Shown piece by piece: positions 25,901 through 33,074 of a stretch of DNA of 64,000 nt. Within the stretch, counting starts at the first letter, position 1; each line of letters begins with the position of its first letter. Source of the stretch: Symsagittifera roscoffensis (taxonomy: Eukaryota; Xenacoelomorpha; Acoela; Convolutidae); NCBI RefSeq assembly GCF_963678635.1, contig NC_087070.1, forward strand, positions 5,118,539 through 5,182,538, written 5' to 3'. The translations under genes were made by a program, and so were the position numbers. The notes under the pieces were generated by a model that ran no database searches, was not told where the DNA came from, and worked only from the letters and a program-made list of their open reading frames with translations.

Positions 25901-26873
25901 TTCTTGACTTCTGATTATGTCTTCTGAGGAAAACGTTTAACTGAAGTAATATTGAAACGAGTTTTATGTGAAACCAATTAATTATTCAATCTTGTCGCCG
26001 CACAATCAATTACACCAAAAACTTACATCTAATATAATAATAAAATGGATAATCACTTCAGGTATTCCATGTGAGGTAGGCTTACCGGGAAAGCTATCGC
26101 TACTACTCGAAACAACAGCAGTAGGCTCTATTGGAACCACCAAACTTGAGGGATCTACGAGCCTCCGATGATTGGGGCGAAAAGATCCAACTGAAATTGA
26201 GATATTGGGCGTGTGGGTCGTTATTCGCACCGAGCCGGAATGCTGGTCTGTGAATGGAGCGAAAAAAGCACTGGAGCTGGATCCAGCTGTATCGGGAACT
26301 GAGAAGAGAGGGTGGTTTGTACTTCTTCGTCGGTTAAACATCAACGACGGACTCATAAACGGCACGTGTATATCATGTGGATGAAGGGATTGTCCTGCGA
26401 AAGAACAGCTATTGTTATACGAACTATTAAAAAGCAATTGCTCAATTCAGAGAATACTCACGCGTGAATGGCGCAAGCATGGACCCCATGTCTTCTCCGA
26501 GTAACCGATTAACAGGTTGCACATGTTCAATTTTAAAATCTCGATTAGATTTTATGTCATGGTGGATTTTATCGAACGGCGACTTACACAGAGGACAAAT
26601 ATTATTTATACGAGACCATTCATTGATGCAAGGATAGCAGAATGAGTGAAAACATGGGTCACATACAGCCAGGTTCCGGAGAACATCTAAACATATCGAG
26701 CATGTTTCTCCACTTCTAGGGGACTGCCGCTCAGCAACACCCACTGATGTCCTTTGCGAATCATCCAAGCTCACTATCGAAGCATTGATGTTTTCACTCG
26801 AATTTAAGCTCTCATTCGTGGTATCCGAAATTTCAATAGTTGGGATGGCCCCATCATCTGCCTCATCGGCCAT
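4054..26873 (-). CDS. topors: TOPORS-like RING E3 ubiquitin/SUMO ligase, eight coding exons
   Basis: Coding exons on the minus strand in order: 26,873-26,462; 26,394-26,086; 25,753-25,501; 24,584-24,317; 24,075-23,284; 23,068-22,804; 7,077-6,926; 4,911-4,054. Every junction uses GT-AG and the phases (1,1,2,0,0,1,0) close exactly, giving about 1,102 codons. TOPORS proteins are nuclear E3 ligases joining a RING finger to a conserved helical region and a long RS-rich, SUMO-linked tail. All three parts are seen: a C3HC4 RING in exon 1, the conserved TOPORS region in exons 3-4 (RTSHFIHELKSFARSPF in exon 4) and a disordered basic/serine tail in exons 5-8. Intron 6 is 15.7 kb and contains a recent LTR element in the opposite orientation. 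Assignment to TOPORS is firm. The exact start Met is likely because an in-frame stop lies 33 bases upstream, although an upstream coding exon is not excluded. Confidence 0.9.
4912..6925 (-). other. topors: TOPORS intron 7
   Basis: About 2.0 kb of AT-rich intron. It carries a foldback element at 5,579-5,779 and copies of the intron repeat family near 5,890-6,000 and 6,240-6,330. No exon or RNA gene is seen. Confidence 0.6.
5579..5779. mobile_element. Small foldback / MITE-like element
   Basis: An 18-base perfect inverted repeat, CATTACGAGGCCAAACTG, occurs at 5,579-5,596 and, reversed, at 5,762-5,779. Weaker inverted similarity extends outwards (CGGAACAAAAA against TTTTTGTGAATG-side bases). 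The short length and lack of coding capacity suggest a non-autonomous DNA transposon or a foldback. No target duplication is clear. Confidence 0.5.
6926..7077 (-). CDS. topors: TOPORS exon 7: short tail exon beyond the 15.7-kb intron
   Basis: The acceptor is TTTATTTTCAG|CT and the donor ATACAG|GTAATG. It accepts phase 1 and leaves phase 0, so it joins exactly between the exon at 22,804 and the last exon. The 50-codon peptide is acidic with short hydrophobic words (DDIVALTDD, KAIVPDM). The phase fit across a very long intron supports it, but no domain confirms it. Confidence 0.72.
8746..9112. mobile_element. MITE-like element with roughly 55-bp inverted ends
   Basis: The left end (GTACCAAAATGATAAATCAG, then TCCCATTTGTACCAAAAT) is matched in reverse by the right end near 9,060-9,112 (GTACCAAAATGAAAAGTCGG, then TCCCATTTGTACC). 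The core contains a GC-rich palindrome (GCGCGCTACGCGCGC). It has no transposase. Overlap with the TOPORS intron repeat suggests that it inserted there. Confidence 0.55.
9305..9744 (+). repeat. 5' LTR of element 1
   Basis: 440 bp, matching 19,310-19,749 throughout by eye. The ends are TGTGACATC...ATATTATA, so the 3' end is not the usual CA. It is preceded by ACTAC, also found after the 3' LTR. Confidence 0.93.
9745..10388 (+). other. Leader of LTR element 1 with primer-binding-site candidate
   Basis: The LTR is followed without a gap by TGGTGACTTTCGCGGGAA. A TGG start directly after the LTR is the usual form of a tRNA primer-binding site; I cannot assign the tRNA. The remaining roughly 620 bases are AT-rich leader without an open frame. 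Confidence 0.5.
10389..11684 (+). CDS. Element 1 gag
   Basis: 431 codons from ATG at 10,389. The N-terminal half has the character of a Ty3/gypsy capsid (DFQQFEQLFRGYIGVAG; later NEQIKRLFIKGMPNWLRSKL). A Gln/Asn-rich stretch follows at residues about 250-385. A single CCHC zinc knuckle (CDICGKFNHTASQC, near residue 397) lies just before the end. Gag packages the element RNA in virus-like particles. The frame is followed closely by the protease/pol region, which in this family is usually reached by ribosomal frameshifting or read-through. Confidence 0.85.
   Translation: MAHAQISVAPYGGTDKEDFQQFEQLFRGYIGVAGIAPGQQANFLQLHLREAALRFYQTLPAAIRANVENSLGALRDHFCNPQLQEIHVLKLEQLRYDPKIDSPENFLVNLTNKAQRAYPTPDLPAVDPIDVALNGAPLVADTARFHRETAQRQERIDAVNDNRNEQIKRLFIKGMPNWLRSKLMEQPQATTVQELCNLTKKQIMIREVCRNEDYPEDGFNEVNDRVSENLISALTKLSTNQEQIEKQINEMRSQITEQSKKQLNPPSHQNKNNANQNSQCSGNQNQNNWPGQQQSGRKGKNRSNWQNHFGFNNNQTNFQNMGPIAPQQYPPWYQYQQYPNMQQNQSMVQIQPAQVQQNANYLQPQQHQFNGTQTAQADIQLPSGSFEPMVRASAKFCDICGKFNHTASQCWWRQKPQGHGQSFPFQNQPKN
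11615..17135 (+). CDS. Element 1 protease-RT-RNase H-integrase-macro polyprotein region
   Basis: A retropepsin-like motif (ALVDTGACANVI) lies near 11,850. The main pol frame follows (1,760 codons from 11,853). RT spans about 13,000-13,640 (SGKLRMLIDLRRINHSL; FMDDIG at the catalytic site). RNase H begins near 13,868 (VILCDASYHGTGF). Integrase spans about 14,830-15,540 with catalytic words MMQIDIVGP, IIADLGTTF and SIGLVERSHGPLK. A Pro/Ala-rich spacer spans about 16,040-16,250. The last 147 codons form a macro domain (separate entry). The integrase tail word IFHGREPTKPLDLRF is typical of a Ty3/gypsy branch. The Ty3/gypsy assignment is firm; the branch is not resolved. Confidence 0.88.
16693..17132 (+). 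CDS. TARG1/OARD1-like macro domain at the end of element 1 pol
   Basis: The stretch aligns end to end with human OARD1/TARG1, recalled from memory. GSGDVLQFPGSIAHCVSSDF and MAKGVAQQI match 'GDLF..P..DSLAHCISEDC' and 'MGAGIAVLF'. LVTKPQFFDKPTYYDLSRSL matches '[20 protein letters not shown]'. MPKIGCGLDKL matches 'MPRIGCGLDRL', and TNIKIFIYV matches the last strand. The Lys of 'L.TK' and the Asp of 'GCGLD', the two catalytic residues of TARG1 (K84, D125), are both present. TARG1 removes ADP-ribose from acidic residues. In an LTR element it could counter host ADP-ribosylation, as viral macro domains do; that role is inference. Confidence 0.85.
17136..19309 (+). other. 3' non-coding part of element 1
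   Basis: About 2.2 kb separate the pol stop from the 3' LTR. The first 1 kb holds a minisatellite. The rest is A-rich with only short frames; an 82-codon basic frame at 18,737-18,985 has no recognisable motif. Just before the LTR, CCCGGGAAGAC...TTGTGAGG is a poor polypurine tract. Confidence 0.55.
17381..18110. repeat. 172-173-bp minisatellite inside LTR element 1
   Basis: The word CAGGCAGGAAGTC recurs at 17,381, 17,553, 17,726, 17,898 and 18,071, a spacing of 172-173 bases. Each unit holds a run of six C (TCTGCTCCCCCC) followed by AAAAATTTTAGCTA. The first three units are almost identical and the last two are more diverged, so the array grew recently at its left end. Confidence 0.88.
19310..19749 (+). 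repeat. 3' LTR of element 1
   Basis: 440 bp, matching the 5' LTR. It is followed by ACTAC and then GTTCATTAC. Removing the element gives GTCTTC-ACTAC-GTTCATTAC, which is the sequence of another copy of the same host repeat at about 6,306-6,325. That second copy serves as an internal record of the empty site. Confidence 0.93.
19750..22803 (+). repeat. topors: TOPORS intron 6, right part, with more copies of the intronic repeat family
   Basis: The ordered words seen at 5.9-9.3 kb recur here: 'cctatataagagtctgaaatacgttcat' near 19,940, 'cctataaatgagtctgaactgcgttcat' near 20,350 and 'gattggcacttttttgat' near 21,590. They share orientation and order, so the copies flank LTR element 1 on both sides. 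A SINE-like head lies at 21,973-22,047. The stretch at 20,440-21,360 shows no gene. Short open frames there have no motif support. Confidence 0.55.
21973..22047 (-). repeat. tRNA-derived SINE head
   Basis: On the minus strand, TGGCGTAGAGTTTAC (A-box-like) is followed about 35 bases later by GGTTTGAATCC, a near-perfect B box. An anticodon-loop-like TTGAAAC lies between them. The acceptor stem does not pair fully and no CCA-side structure is clear, so I read it as a SINE head, not a tRNA gene. Confidence 0.5.
22804..23068 (-). CDS. topors: TOPORS exon 6: acidic Ser/Thr-rich tail
   Basis: The acceptor is AAATATTTCAG|AAT and the donor GCAG|GTAGAT (phase 1). The peptide is low in hydrophobics and rich in Ser, Thr and Glu, with a second acidic/hydrophobic word (SVLDLDCEDMQVV) that could be a weak SUMO-interaction motif. 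No known domain. Confidence 0.78.
23284..24075 (-). CDS. topors: TOPORS exon 5: SUMO-interaction motif and RS-rich tail
   Basis: The acceptor is CATATTTAG|ATA and the donor GAAGAT|GTGAGT; 792 bases, phase 0 at both ends. It encodes a long disordered segment. The word LIVLSDDEDVID has the hydrophobic core plus acidic tail typical of a SUMO-interaction motif. An Arg/Ser-rich stretch (RSSRTSNSRSRESSMSHSR) follows. Both fit the known SUMO link of TOPORS; the motif call is from sequence only. Confidence 0.85.
24317..24584 (-). CDS. topors: TOPORS exon 4: conserved TOPORS signature
   Basis: The acceptor is GATTTTAAG|A and the donor ACTGAG|GTGAGA (phase 0). The peptide contains IMQWANRELSVLV and SRTSHFIHELKSFARSPF. 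These align well with the TOPORS blocks 'PWLKRELTVL' and 'RTEHFIHEFISFARSPF'. This is the strongest family evidence outside the RING. Confidence 0.92.
24585..25500 (-). repeat. topors: TOPORS intron 3 with a 76-bp tandem repeat and AAAT simple repeat
   Basis: Three tandem units begin at 24,703, 24,780 and 24,856 (AATAACAGTTCTAGAAC; ...ATCGTACTAACACATGTATA), spacing 76-77 bases. From about 24,940 to 25,190 the sequence is an imperfect AAATAAAT repeat. No exon is seen. Confidence 0.75.
25501..25753 (-). CDS. topors: TOPORS exon 3: start of the conserved region
   Basis: The acceptor is TTTTTCAG|CG and the donor AG|GTAACA (phase 2). The peptide includes LTLQGRRLIYHHGFKV and FRDISLQFMQERPASITR. 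These resemble the TOPORS block 'RR.IY...V...RDIS..F.RRNPACLHR' that precedes the conserved helical region. The other two frames carry stops, so the reading is unambiguous. Confidence 0.85.
25754..26085 (-). other. topors: TOPORS intron 2
   Basis: 332 bases, AT-rich, bounded by GTAAGC and TTTTTCAG on the minus strand. Nothing else is seen. Confidence 0.7.
26086..26394 (-). CDS. topors: TOPORS exon 2: Ser/Pro-rich linker
   Basis: The acceptor TTCGCAG|GA and the donor CCCG|GTAAGC keep phase 1 to phase 1. The product is a polar Ser/Pro/Arg-rich linker (for example FNRRRSTNHPLFSVPD) with no known domain. A second possible donor 29 bases further on would put a stop in the next exon, which supports this boundary. 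Confidence 0.82.
26462..26873 (-). CDS. topors: TOPORS exon 1: start and RING finger
   Basis: The exon begins at ATG (26,873-26,871) with an in-frame TAA upstream. The RING runs CSIC...CDPCFHSFCYPC...CPLC, a C3HC4 arrangement, followed by FDKIHHDIKSNRDFK, which matches the segment just after the RING in TOPORS. The donor is ACG C|GTGAGT, phase 1. The residues before the RING are acidic and Ser/Thr-rich. Confidence 0.9.
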
Positions 26874-27160
26874 CACTGAGCAGCCTTGATTTCTGCTACT
26901 ATTTTACCTGATCTGAAAATCGAGCTAGAACTTTGAACTTAAAACATTGTATAACGCAGGCAATGAAGCTGAATTAATAAACCAACTAGCACAAAAATCG
27001 AAAACAGAAGACAATTATTGTCGAAATCAATAAATTTACACACGAAAGATTAAATATCACGGTTTTACAAAGATGCAACGCGATCAAAGTTCGGTTCAAG
27101 CCAAAACAGGTAATTTATCACTATTTGTGTTTAGCCATTGCATTTGCTAGTTGGATTTGT
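26874..27160. promoter_or_regulatory. 5' flank of TOPORS
   Basis: About 290 bases lie between the TOPORS start codon and the retroelement cluster. This must hold the 5' UTR and proximal promoter unless the gene has an upstream exon. I see no TATA box at a sensible distance on the minus strand. Confidence 0.35.
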
Positions 27161-27491
27161 AATTCCTCAATTTTCAATTTCTCAGAATTGAAAATTTCAA
27201 TTTGAACGGATAAAAATGAGCAAACAAAAACAGCTTTTACGAGCTTTAAGCTAGTCTATTACGACGTTTTAACGTCTGTAAATCATTTATTAACTGTCTT
27301 ATTAGCTTAACGATGGACATCTTCTACGTAACAAAATATTTTTAGCGAAGAAGATAGGGCACTTCAATTACTCTAGAAAAGTCTACGCATTATTACAGTA
27401 AAGTGTAATAAAAATTAGTTCAGGTTTCCAGATTAGTTGCTTAACTAGTATTTAATAAAATCAGTTAAATGATCAAAATTATAAGAAATTT

Positions 27492-27548
27492 AAAATGTTA
27501 ATTCAAACGTTTTCGCACATTTTGTGCAGCATCAGGATTAAAAATTTT
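27492..27548 (-). ncRNA. Hammerhead-ribozyme-like motif, PLE 3' end (copy 1)
   Basis: On the minus strand the order is helix I arm, CTGATG, a 5-bp hairpin GCACA-AAA-TGTGC, GAAA, the self-complementary AACGTT, and then the second helix I arm. The arms GAAAATTTTTAATC and GAATTAACATTTT pair over about 11 of 13 positions with one bulge. This is the type I layout with very short helix III known from Penelope-like elements. The core reads CTGATGC rather than CTGATGA, so activity of this copy is doubtful. Confidence 0.6.
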
Positions 27549-27799
27549 CACAATATTTACAAAACGATCAAAGATCTCATAAGAGAAACATGTCTAAAAA
27601 GGCTATAAAACTTTAAACCAATCAAATTAAAACAACTATAATTACATAATATAATTACATATCATGAATATCATTTTCCAGCAAATTTCTGAGATTTTTT
27701 AGTTTTTTGTTCTTTCATGGTTATAAAATTTCGATTTGGGAAAATTTCTGATTCTGACATGTCAGTTTTTTAACTTTTAGCCATGTTATACATAGTCTA

Positions 27800-28533
27800 T
27801 TATTTTACTGTTAATTCCCGGCTCCTGAATTCATCGCGTGTGTTGATCTTCGGCCTCTCCCTCCAAATATGCAAAGCCTCTAGTGTCAGTAGCTTATGAG
27901 TGTTGGCTGTTTGGTCTATAATCTCTGACTTCAGCTCAGCAGTACCGCCTACCTCCTTATTACATTCTAACAAGTGTTGCACTGCTGGGGAGTCCCCTTT
28001 GCGGTGTTCATCGACCCTCGTGGCTAAATGTCGGACTGTCTGGTCGACATAGATGGAGTTACATCCACTACATGTAAGCTTGTACACCACTGTGGATCTC
28101 AGTTCACGAGCAAAGGAAGTTTTGAGGAATGGCAAGCACGTTTCCAATTTTCTTGTTTTAAAAGTTATTTGTACCCCGGATTTTAGCCGAACCTTTGCAG
28201 CTAACACTTAAGATGGATTGCCTCGATAGTGCATTGTAAGAAGAGGGGTGAGTCCTTCAACCATTTATCTTTTCTCGATTCTGATGCCTTTACCTCCAAA
28301 TTGTTCTTTCCCTCAATGATCTTGTTAGGAGTTTCAAACAGTACCCTGTCAGACCATTTTTTCGGATATTGATTTTCAATCCATTGCTTCCGATTTTTTT
28401 CCAATGCCTGGTCACAATCTTCCATGTTGAGGTACTTCTGAAAACTCTATGAACAGTCCCTCCAATAACGTTTCTTTTGTACTGCAAAGGTGGGCAGCCG
28501 CTGAAATTTAGAATGGTGCCCGTATCAGTGGGT
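27800..28533 (-). CDS. PLE C-terminal part with GIY-YIG endonuclease (duplicate copy)
   Basis: Same content as 30,697-31,433: thumb region (PTDTGTILNF, RNVIGGTVHRVFRST), then VVYKLTCSGC and NSIYVDQTVRHLATRVDEHR. It is read in more than one frame and is therefore not a working gene. It lies in the extra tandem copy. Confidence 0.8.
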
Positions 28534-29414
28534 TGTAACATTCGCCCAAATACTACACAGCCACGGAGCGTAGAAAAAGTAGCTATTAAATACTGGCAGG
28601 CGTCAGTTACCTTAATTCTCCTCGTTTTTCACCGTCTCGACCTTGCCAGATGATTTTCTGGTCTGTTTAGGGCTAAGTAAAAAGTTACTATTTTTAGGCC
28701 ATCAGTCGAACGACTTTTGATCAGCTTTCGTTTACATGCAAACACAACCACATAGCTGAGTCTCGGATCCTCAGACTACGTGACTGCTATTAAAAACACG
28801 GCTCGAATACCCTATTTTAATGTTTTTGGTGACAGTTCTATATTAAATCCATTGGAGATGGATTGACCCTTTCCTCTTCCTAGCTACTCATATTCTAAAA
28901 TATCAAATCATACCGGTGTCAATTCAAAGTTCTTTGGCATCAGAGTAGCTAAAAAATTACTTTACTACAGTCTTTCATCATATATCAGTCTCTAGGGGAC
29001 CGAGCCTCCGCTTCCGTGTTTTCCTCGAGATACCGTCGTTATCACTCCCAATTCGCGGCACGGGAGGATACTGCTCTCCACTACTTCCCCACCGAAGCCT
29101 CCTTTCCCACTATCTTCTTCTGTTAAGGGTCTTATCGTGCTTGATCGTCACGATGAGAGGCTTCGTTTTTCTGTGTTAACGTGCGACTGTTTTCCACTAT
29201 ATTTGCTGTTGTTCTTATTTTCTCAACTTTTTCAGTCAAAATGGCCGTTTTTTGTATTTCTGAGAAATACTCGTTCGTAAATCGAAATTTTGAAAATAGA
29301 AAATTCTAGAATATCTCTACCCTCCTTCGCAGCACTTTTTCGTTGTAAGGCCTTTTCTCGCTAATTCGTGCTTCGCCGGAAGGTTGCGTTGTGCCAATCT
29401 GACAGAATGGCACA
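28534..29414 (-). repeat. Extra LTR of element 2 in the tandem duplicate
   Basis: 881 bp, beginning TGTAACATTC and ending ATGGCACA on the plus strand. It is nearly identical to 31,434-32,316 because both were copied in the tandem duplication. Confidence 0.85.
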
Positions 29415-30389
29415 TACTCCCAGACAGTCCCCATCAATGTCCCTATTGATCGCATAACACCGGGTTATCGTCAAGTAGTGTTCCAGTTCCCGGTAATCAA
29501 CCTTACAAGTCGCATTAGAAAATGAAATTTATCTACTCCACCTCAACTCACTACGTGTCACAAATGGCATCACACTACATCTCACTGCCTTTCAACATTT
29601 TCACAAAATTTGCACCGTGAGGAGTGTCCTAGATAAAATTTCTTTTCTGACTACTTACGTCATCTTGTCATAAAAATTTTTTTCGCTCTTGCACCCACGC
29701 ACCCATTTTTTGCTCACGCACCCATTAAAATTAACTTAATGTCACTCACCAAGTATAATCAGTTATTTATGCGGTCCTCTTTGATATTAAAACTAAGAAA
29801 CTCTGTGGCTGGGAAAGTTATTGAGTTACTTGCCCTCTTCGAGCGAGCTTACCCAAACTTACCAGGTCGCCACACAGTGAACACGTGTCTTACACAGGTT
29901 AAAAACATCAGTCGTGTTTAAATAGATAAATATACTCACCTATGTTCTATATATATACATAAGTAGCACAACTAAAATTTTCTTTCAACAATTTCAACAA
30001 TTGCAACAATTTTCAAAGTCTGGTCTGACCAAACTTAATCAAAACAAAAAGTTTAATTCCTCAATTTTCAATTTCTCAGAACTGAAAATTTCAATTTGAA
30101 CGGATAAAAATGAGCAAACAAAAACAGCTTTTACGAGCTTTAAGCTAGTCTATTACGACGTTTTAACGTCTGTAAATCATTTATTAACTGTCTTATTAGC
30201 TTAACGATGGACATCTTCTACGTAACAAAATATTTTTAGCGAAGAAGATAGGGCACTTCAATTACTCTAGAAAAGTCTACGCATTATTACAGTAAAGTGT
30301 AATAAAAATTATTTCAGGTTTCCAGATTAGTTGCTTAACTAGTATTTAATAAAATCAGTTAAACAAATGATCAAAATTATAAGAAATTT

Positions 30390-30446
30390 AAAATGTTAAT
30401 TCAAACGTTTTCGCACATTTTGTGCAGCATCAGGATTAAAAATTTT
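30390..30446 (-). ncRNA. Hammerhead-ribozyme-like motif (copy 2)
   Basis: Same sequence and folding as the motif at 27,492-27,548, in the duplicated segment, including the CTGATGC core variant. It marks the 3' boundary of the split PLE. Confidence 0.6.
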
Positions 30447-30696
30447 CACAATATTTACAAAACTATCAAAGATCTCATAAAAGAGAAACATGTCTAAAAA
30501 GGCTATAAAACTTTAAACCAATCAAATTAAAACAACTATAATTACATAATATAATTACATATCATGAATATCATTTTCCAGCAAATTTCTGACATTTTTT
30601 AGTTTTTTGTTCTTTCATGGTTATAAAATTTTGATTTGGGAATATTTTTGATTCTGACATGTCAGTTTTTTAACTTTTAGCCATGTTATACATAGT

Positions 30697-31433
30697 CTAT
30701 AATTTTACTGTTAATTCCCGGCTCCTGAATTCATCGCGTGTGGTGATCTTCGGCCTCTCCCTCCAAATATGCAAAGCCTCTAGTGTCAGTAGCTTATGAG
30801 TGTTGGCTGTTTGGTCTATAATCTCTGACTTCAGCTCAGCAGTACCGCCTACCTCCTTATTACATTCTAGAAAGTGTTGCACTGCTGGGGAGTCCCCTTT
30901 GCGGTGTTCATCGACCCTCGTGGCTAAATGTCGGACTGTCTGGTCGACATAGATGGAGTTACATCCACTACATGTAAGCTTGTACACCACTGTGGATCTC
31001 AGTTCACGAGCAAAGGAAGTTTTGAGGAATGGCAAGCACGTTTCCAATTTTCTTGTTTTAAAAGTTATTTGTGCCCCGGATTTTAGCCGAACCTTTGCAG
31101 CTAACACTTAAGTTGGATTGCCTCGATAGTGCATTGTAAGAAGAGGGGTGAGTCCTTCAACCATTTATCTTTTCTCGATTCTGATGCCTTCACCTCCAAA
31201 TTGTTCTTTCCCTCAATGATCTTGTTAGGAGTTTCAAACAGTACCCTGTCAGACCATTTTTTCGGGTATTGATTTTCAATCCATTGCTTCCGATTTTTTT
31301 CCAATGCCTGGTCACAATCTTCCATGTTGAGGTACTTCTGAAAACTCTATGAACAGTCCCTTCAATAACGTTTCTTTTGTACTGCAAAGGTGGGCAGCCG
31401 CTGAAATTTAGAATGGTGCCCGTATCAGTGGGT
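30697..31433 (-). CDS. Penelope-like element, C-terminal half: RT thumb and GIY-YIG endonuclease
   Basis: The minus strand carries PTDTGTILNFSGCPPLQYKR and GTVHRVFRSTSTW, which follow the RT core in PLEs. Next comes a linker (WIENQYPKKWSDRVLFETP). The last domain is GIY-YIG: a CxxC pair (LTCSGC), IYVDQT, and the Arg-bearing helix LATRVDEHRK, with LEALHIW further on. PLEs join RT to a C-terminal GIY-YIG nuclease that nicks the target. The reading passes through more than one frame. The upstream RT half lies 26 kb away at 57,651-59,477, separated by LTR element 2. Confidence 0.85.
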
Positions 31434-32316
31434 TGTAACATTCGCCCAAATACTACACAGCCACGGAGCGTAGAAAAAGTAGCTATTAAAAACTGGCAGG
31501 CGTCAGTTACCTTAATTCTCCTCGTTTTTCACCGTCTCGACCTTGCCAGATGATTTTCTGGTCTGTTTAGGGCTAAGTAAAAAGTTACTATTTTTAGGCC
31601 ATCAGTCGAACGACTTTTGATAAGCTTTCGTTTACATGCAAACACAACCACATAGCTGAGTCTCGGATCCTCAGACTACGTGACTGCTATTAAAAACACG
31701 GCTCGAATACCCTATTTTAATATGTTTTTGGTGACAGTTCTATATTAAATCCATTGGAGATGGATTGACCCTTTCCTCTTCCTAGCTACTCATATTCTAA
31801 AATATCAAATCATACCGGTGTCAATTCAAAGTTCTTTGGCATCAGAGTAGCTAAAAAATTACTTTACTACAGTCTTTCATCATATATCAGTCTCTAGGGG
31901 ACCGAGCCTCCGCTTCCGTGTTTTCCTCGAGATACCGTCGTTATCACTCCCAATTCGCGGCACGGGAGGATACTGCTCTCCACTACTTCCCCACCGAAGC
32001 CTCCTTTCCCACTATCTTCTTCTGTTAAGGGTCTTATCGTGCTTGATCGTCACGATGAGAGGCTTCGTTTTTCTGTGTTAACGTGTGACTGTTTTCCACT
32101 ATATTTGCTGTTGTTCTTATTTTCTCAACTTTTTCAGTCAAAATGGCCGTTTTTTGTATTTCTGAGAAATACTCGTTCGTAAATCGAAATTTTGAAAATA
32201 GAAAATTCTAGAATATCTCTACCCTCCTTCGCAGCACTTTTTCGTTGTAAGGCCTTTTCTCGCTAATTCGTGCTTCGCCGGAAGGTTGCGTTGTGCCAAT
32301 CTGACAGAATGGCACA
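31434..32316 (-). repeat. 3' LTR of element 2
   Basis: 883 bp. On the plus strand it begins TGTAACATTCGCCC directly after the PLE word CAGTGGGT and ends GACAGAATGGCACA. It has TG...CA ends. Internal hairpin-prone words include GTGCCAATCTGACAGAATGGCAC at the inner end. Confidence 0.85.
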
Positions 32317-33074
32317 TACTCCCAGACAGTCCCCATCAATGTCCCTATTGATCGCATAACACCGGGTTATCGTCAAGTAGTGTTCCAGTTCCCGGTAATC
32401 AACCTTACAAGTCGCATTAGAAAATGAAATTTATCTACTCCACCTCAACTCACTACGTGTCACAAATGGCATCACACTACATCTCACTGCCTTTCAACAT
32501 TTTCACAAAATTTGCACCGTGAGGAGTGTCCTAGATAAAATTTCTTTTCTGACTACTTACGTCATCTTGTCATAAAATTTTTTTTCGCTCTTGCACCCAC
32601 GCACCCATTTTTTGCTCACGCACCCATTAAAATTAACTTAATGTCACTCACCAAGTATAATCAGTGATTTATGCGGTCCTCTTTGATATTAAAACTAAGA
32701 AACTCTGTGGCTGGGAAAGTTATTGAGTTACTCGCCCTCTTCGAGCGAGCTTACCCAAACTTACCAGGTCGCCACACAGTGAACACGTGTCTTACACAGG
32801 TTAAAAACATCAGTCGTGTTTAAATAGATAAATATACTCACCTATGTTCTATATATATACAGAAGTAGCACAACTAAAATTTTCTTTCAACAATTTCAAC
32901 AATTGCAACAATTTTCAAAGTCTGGTCTGACCAAACTTAATCAAAACAAAAAGTTTAGCAGTTTATCAAACTTGGTTGATTAGTTTAAGTTTTAGCACAC
33001 AAAGACAATCAAGTTTTTCTCCTTCTCTCCCTTTCTTGTTTACGTCTTCACTTCTCCTCTTTATTCCACCTTCC
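32317..33074 (-). other. Element 2, non-coding stretch before the 3' LTR
   Basis: About 760 bases without a convincing frame. Next to the LTR, on the minus strand, GGGGACTGTCTGGGAGTA is the only purine-rich candidate for a polypurine tract and it is weak. Confidence 0.5.

Larger units (their letters stand above)
27161..30054 (-). repeat. Tandem duplicate, copy 1 (PLE 3' end + LTR + element-2 tail)
   Basis: This segment repeats almost base for base at 30,055-32,956. Both begin AATTCCTCAATTTTCAATTT and end CAAAACAAAAAGTTT. It contains, left to right, the PLE 3' tail with a hammerhead-like motif, the GIY-YIG half of the PLE, a full LTR of element 2 (28,534-29,414) and about 640 bases of element-2 internal sequence. 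The copies differ only by scattered bases and small indels, so the duplication is much younger than the elements in it. Confidence 0.93.
30055..32956 (-). repeat. Tandem duplicate, copy 2
   Basis: This copy joins directly to the internal part of LTR element 2 at its right side, so it is the original left boundary of that element. Copy 1 is the extra one. Confidence 0.9.

Noticed and set aside
28534-29414. Spliced intron of the PLE
   Set aside because: The 0.88-kb sequence between the PLE halves lacks GT-AG borders at the coding junction and recurs as direct repeats 25 kb apart. An LTR explains it better.
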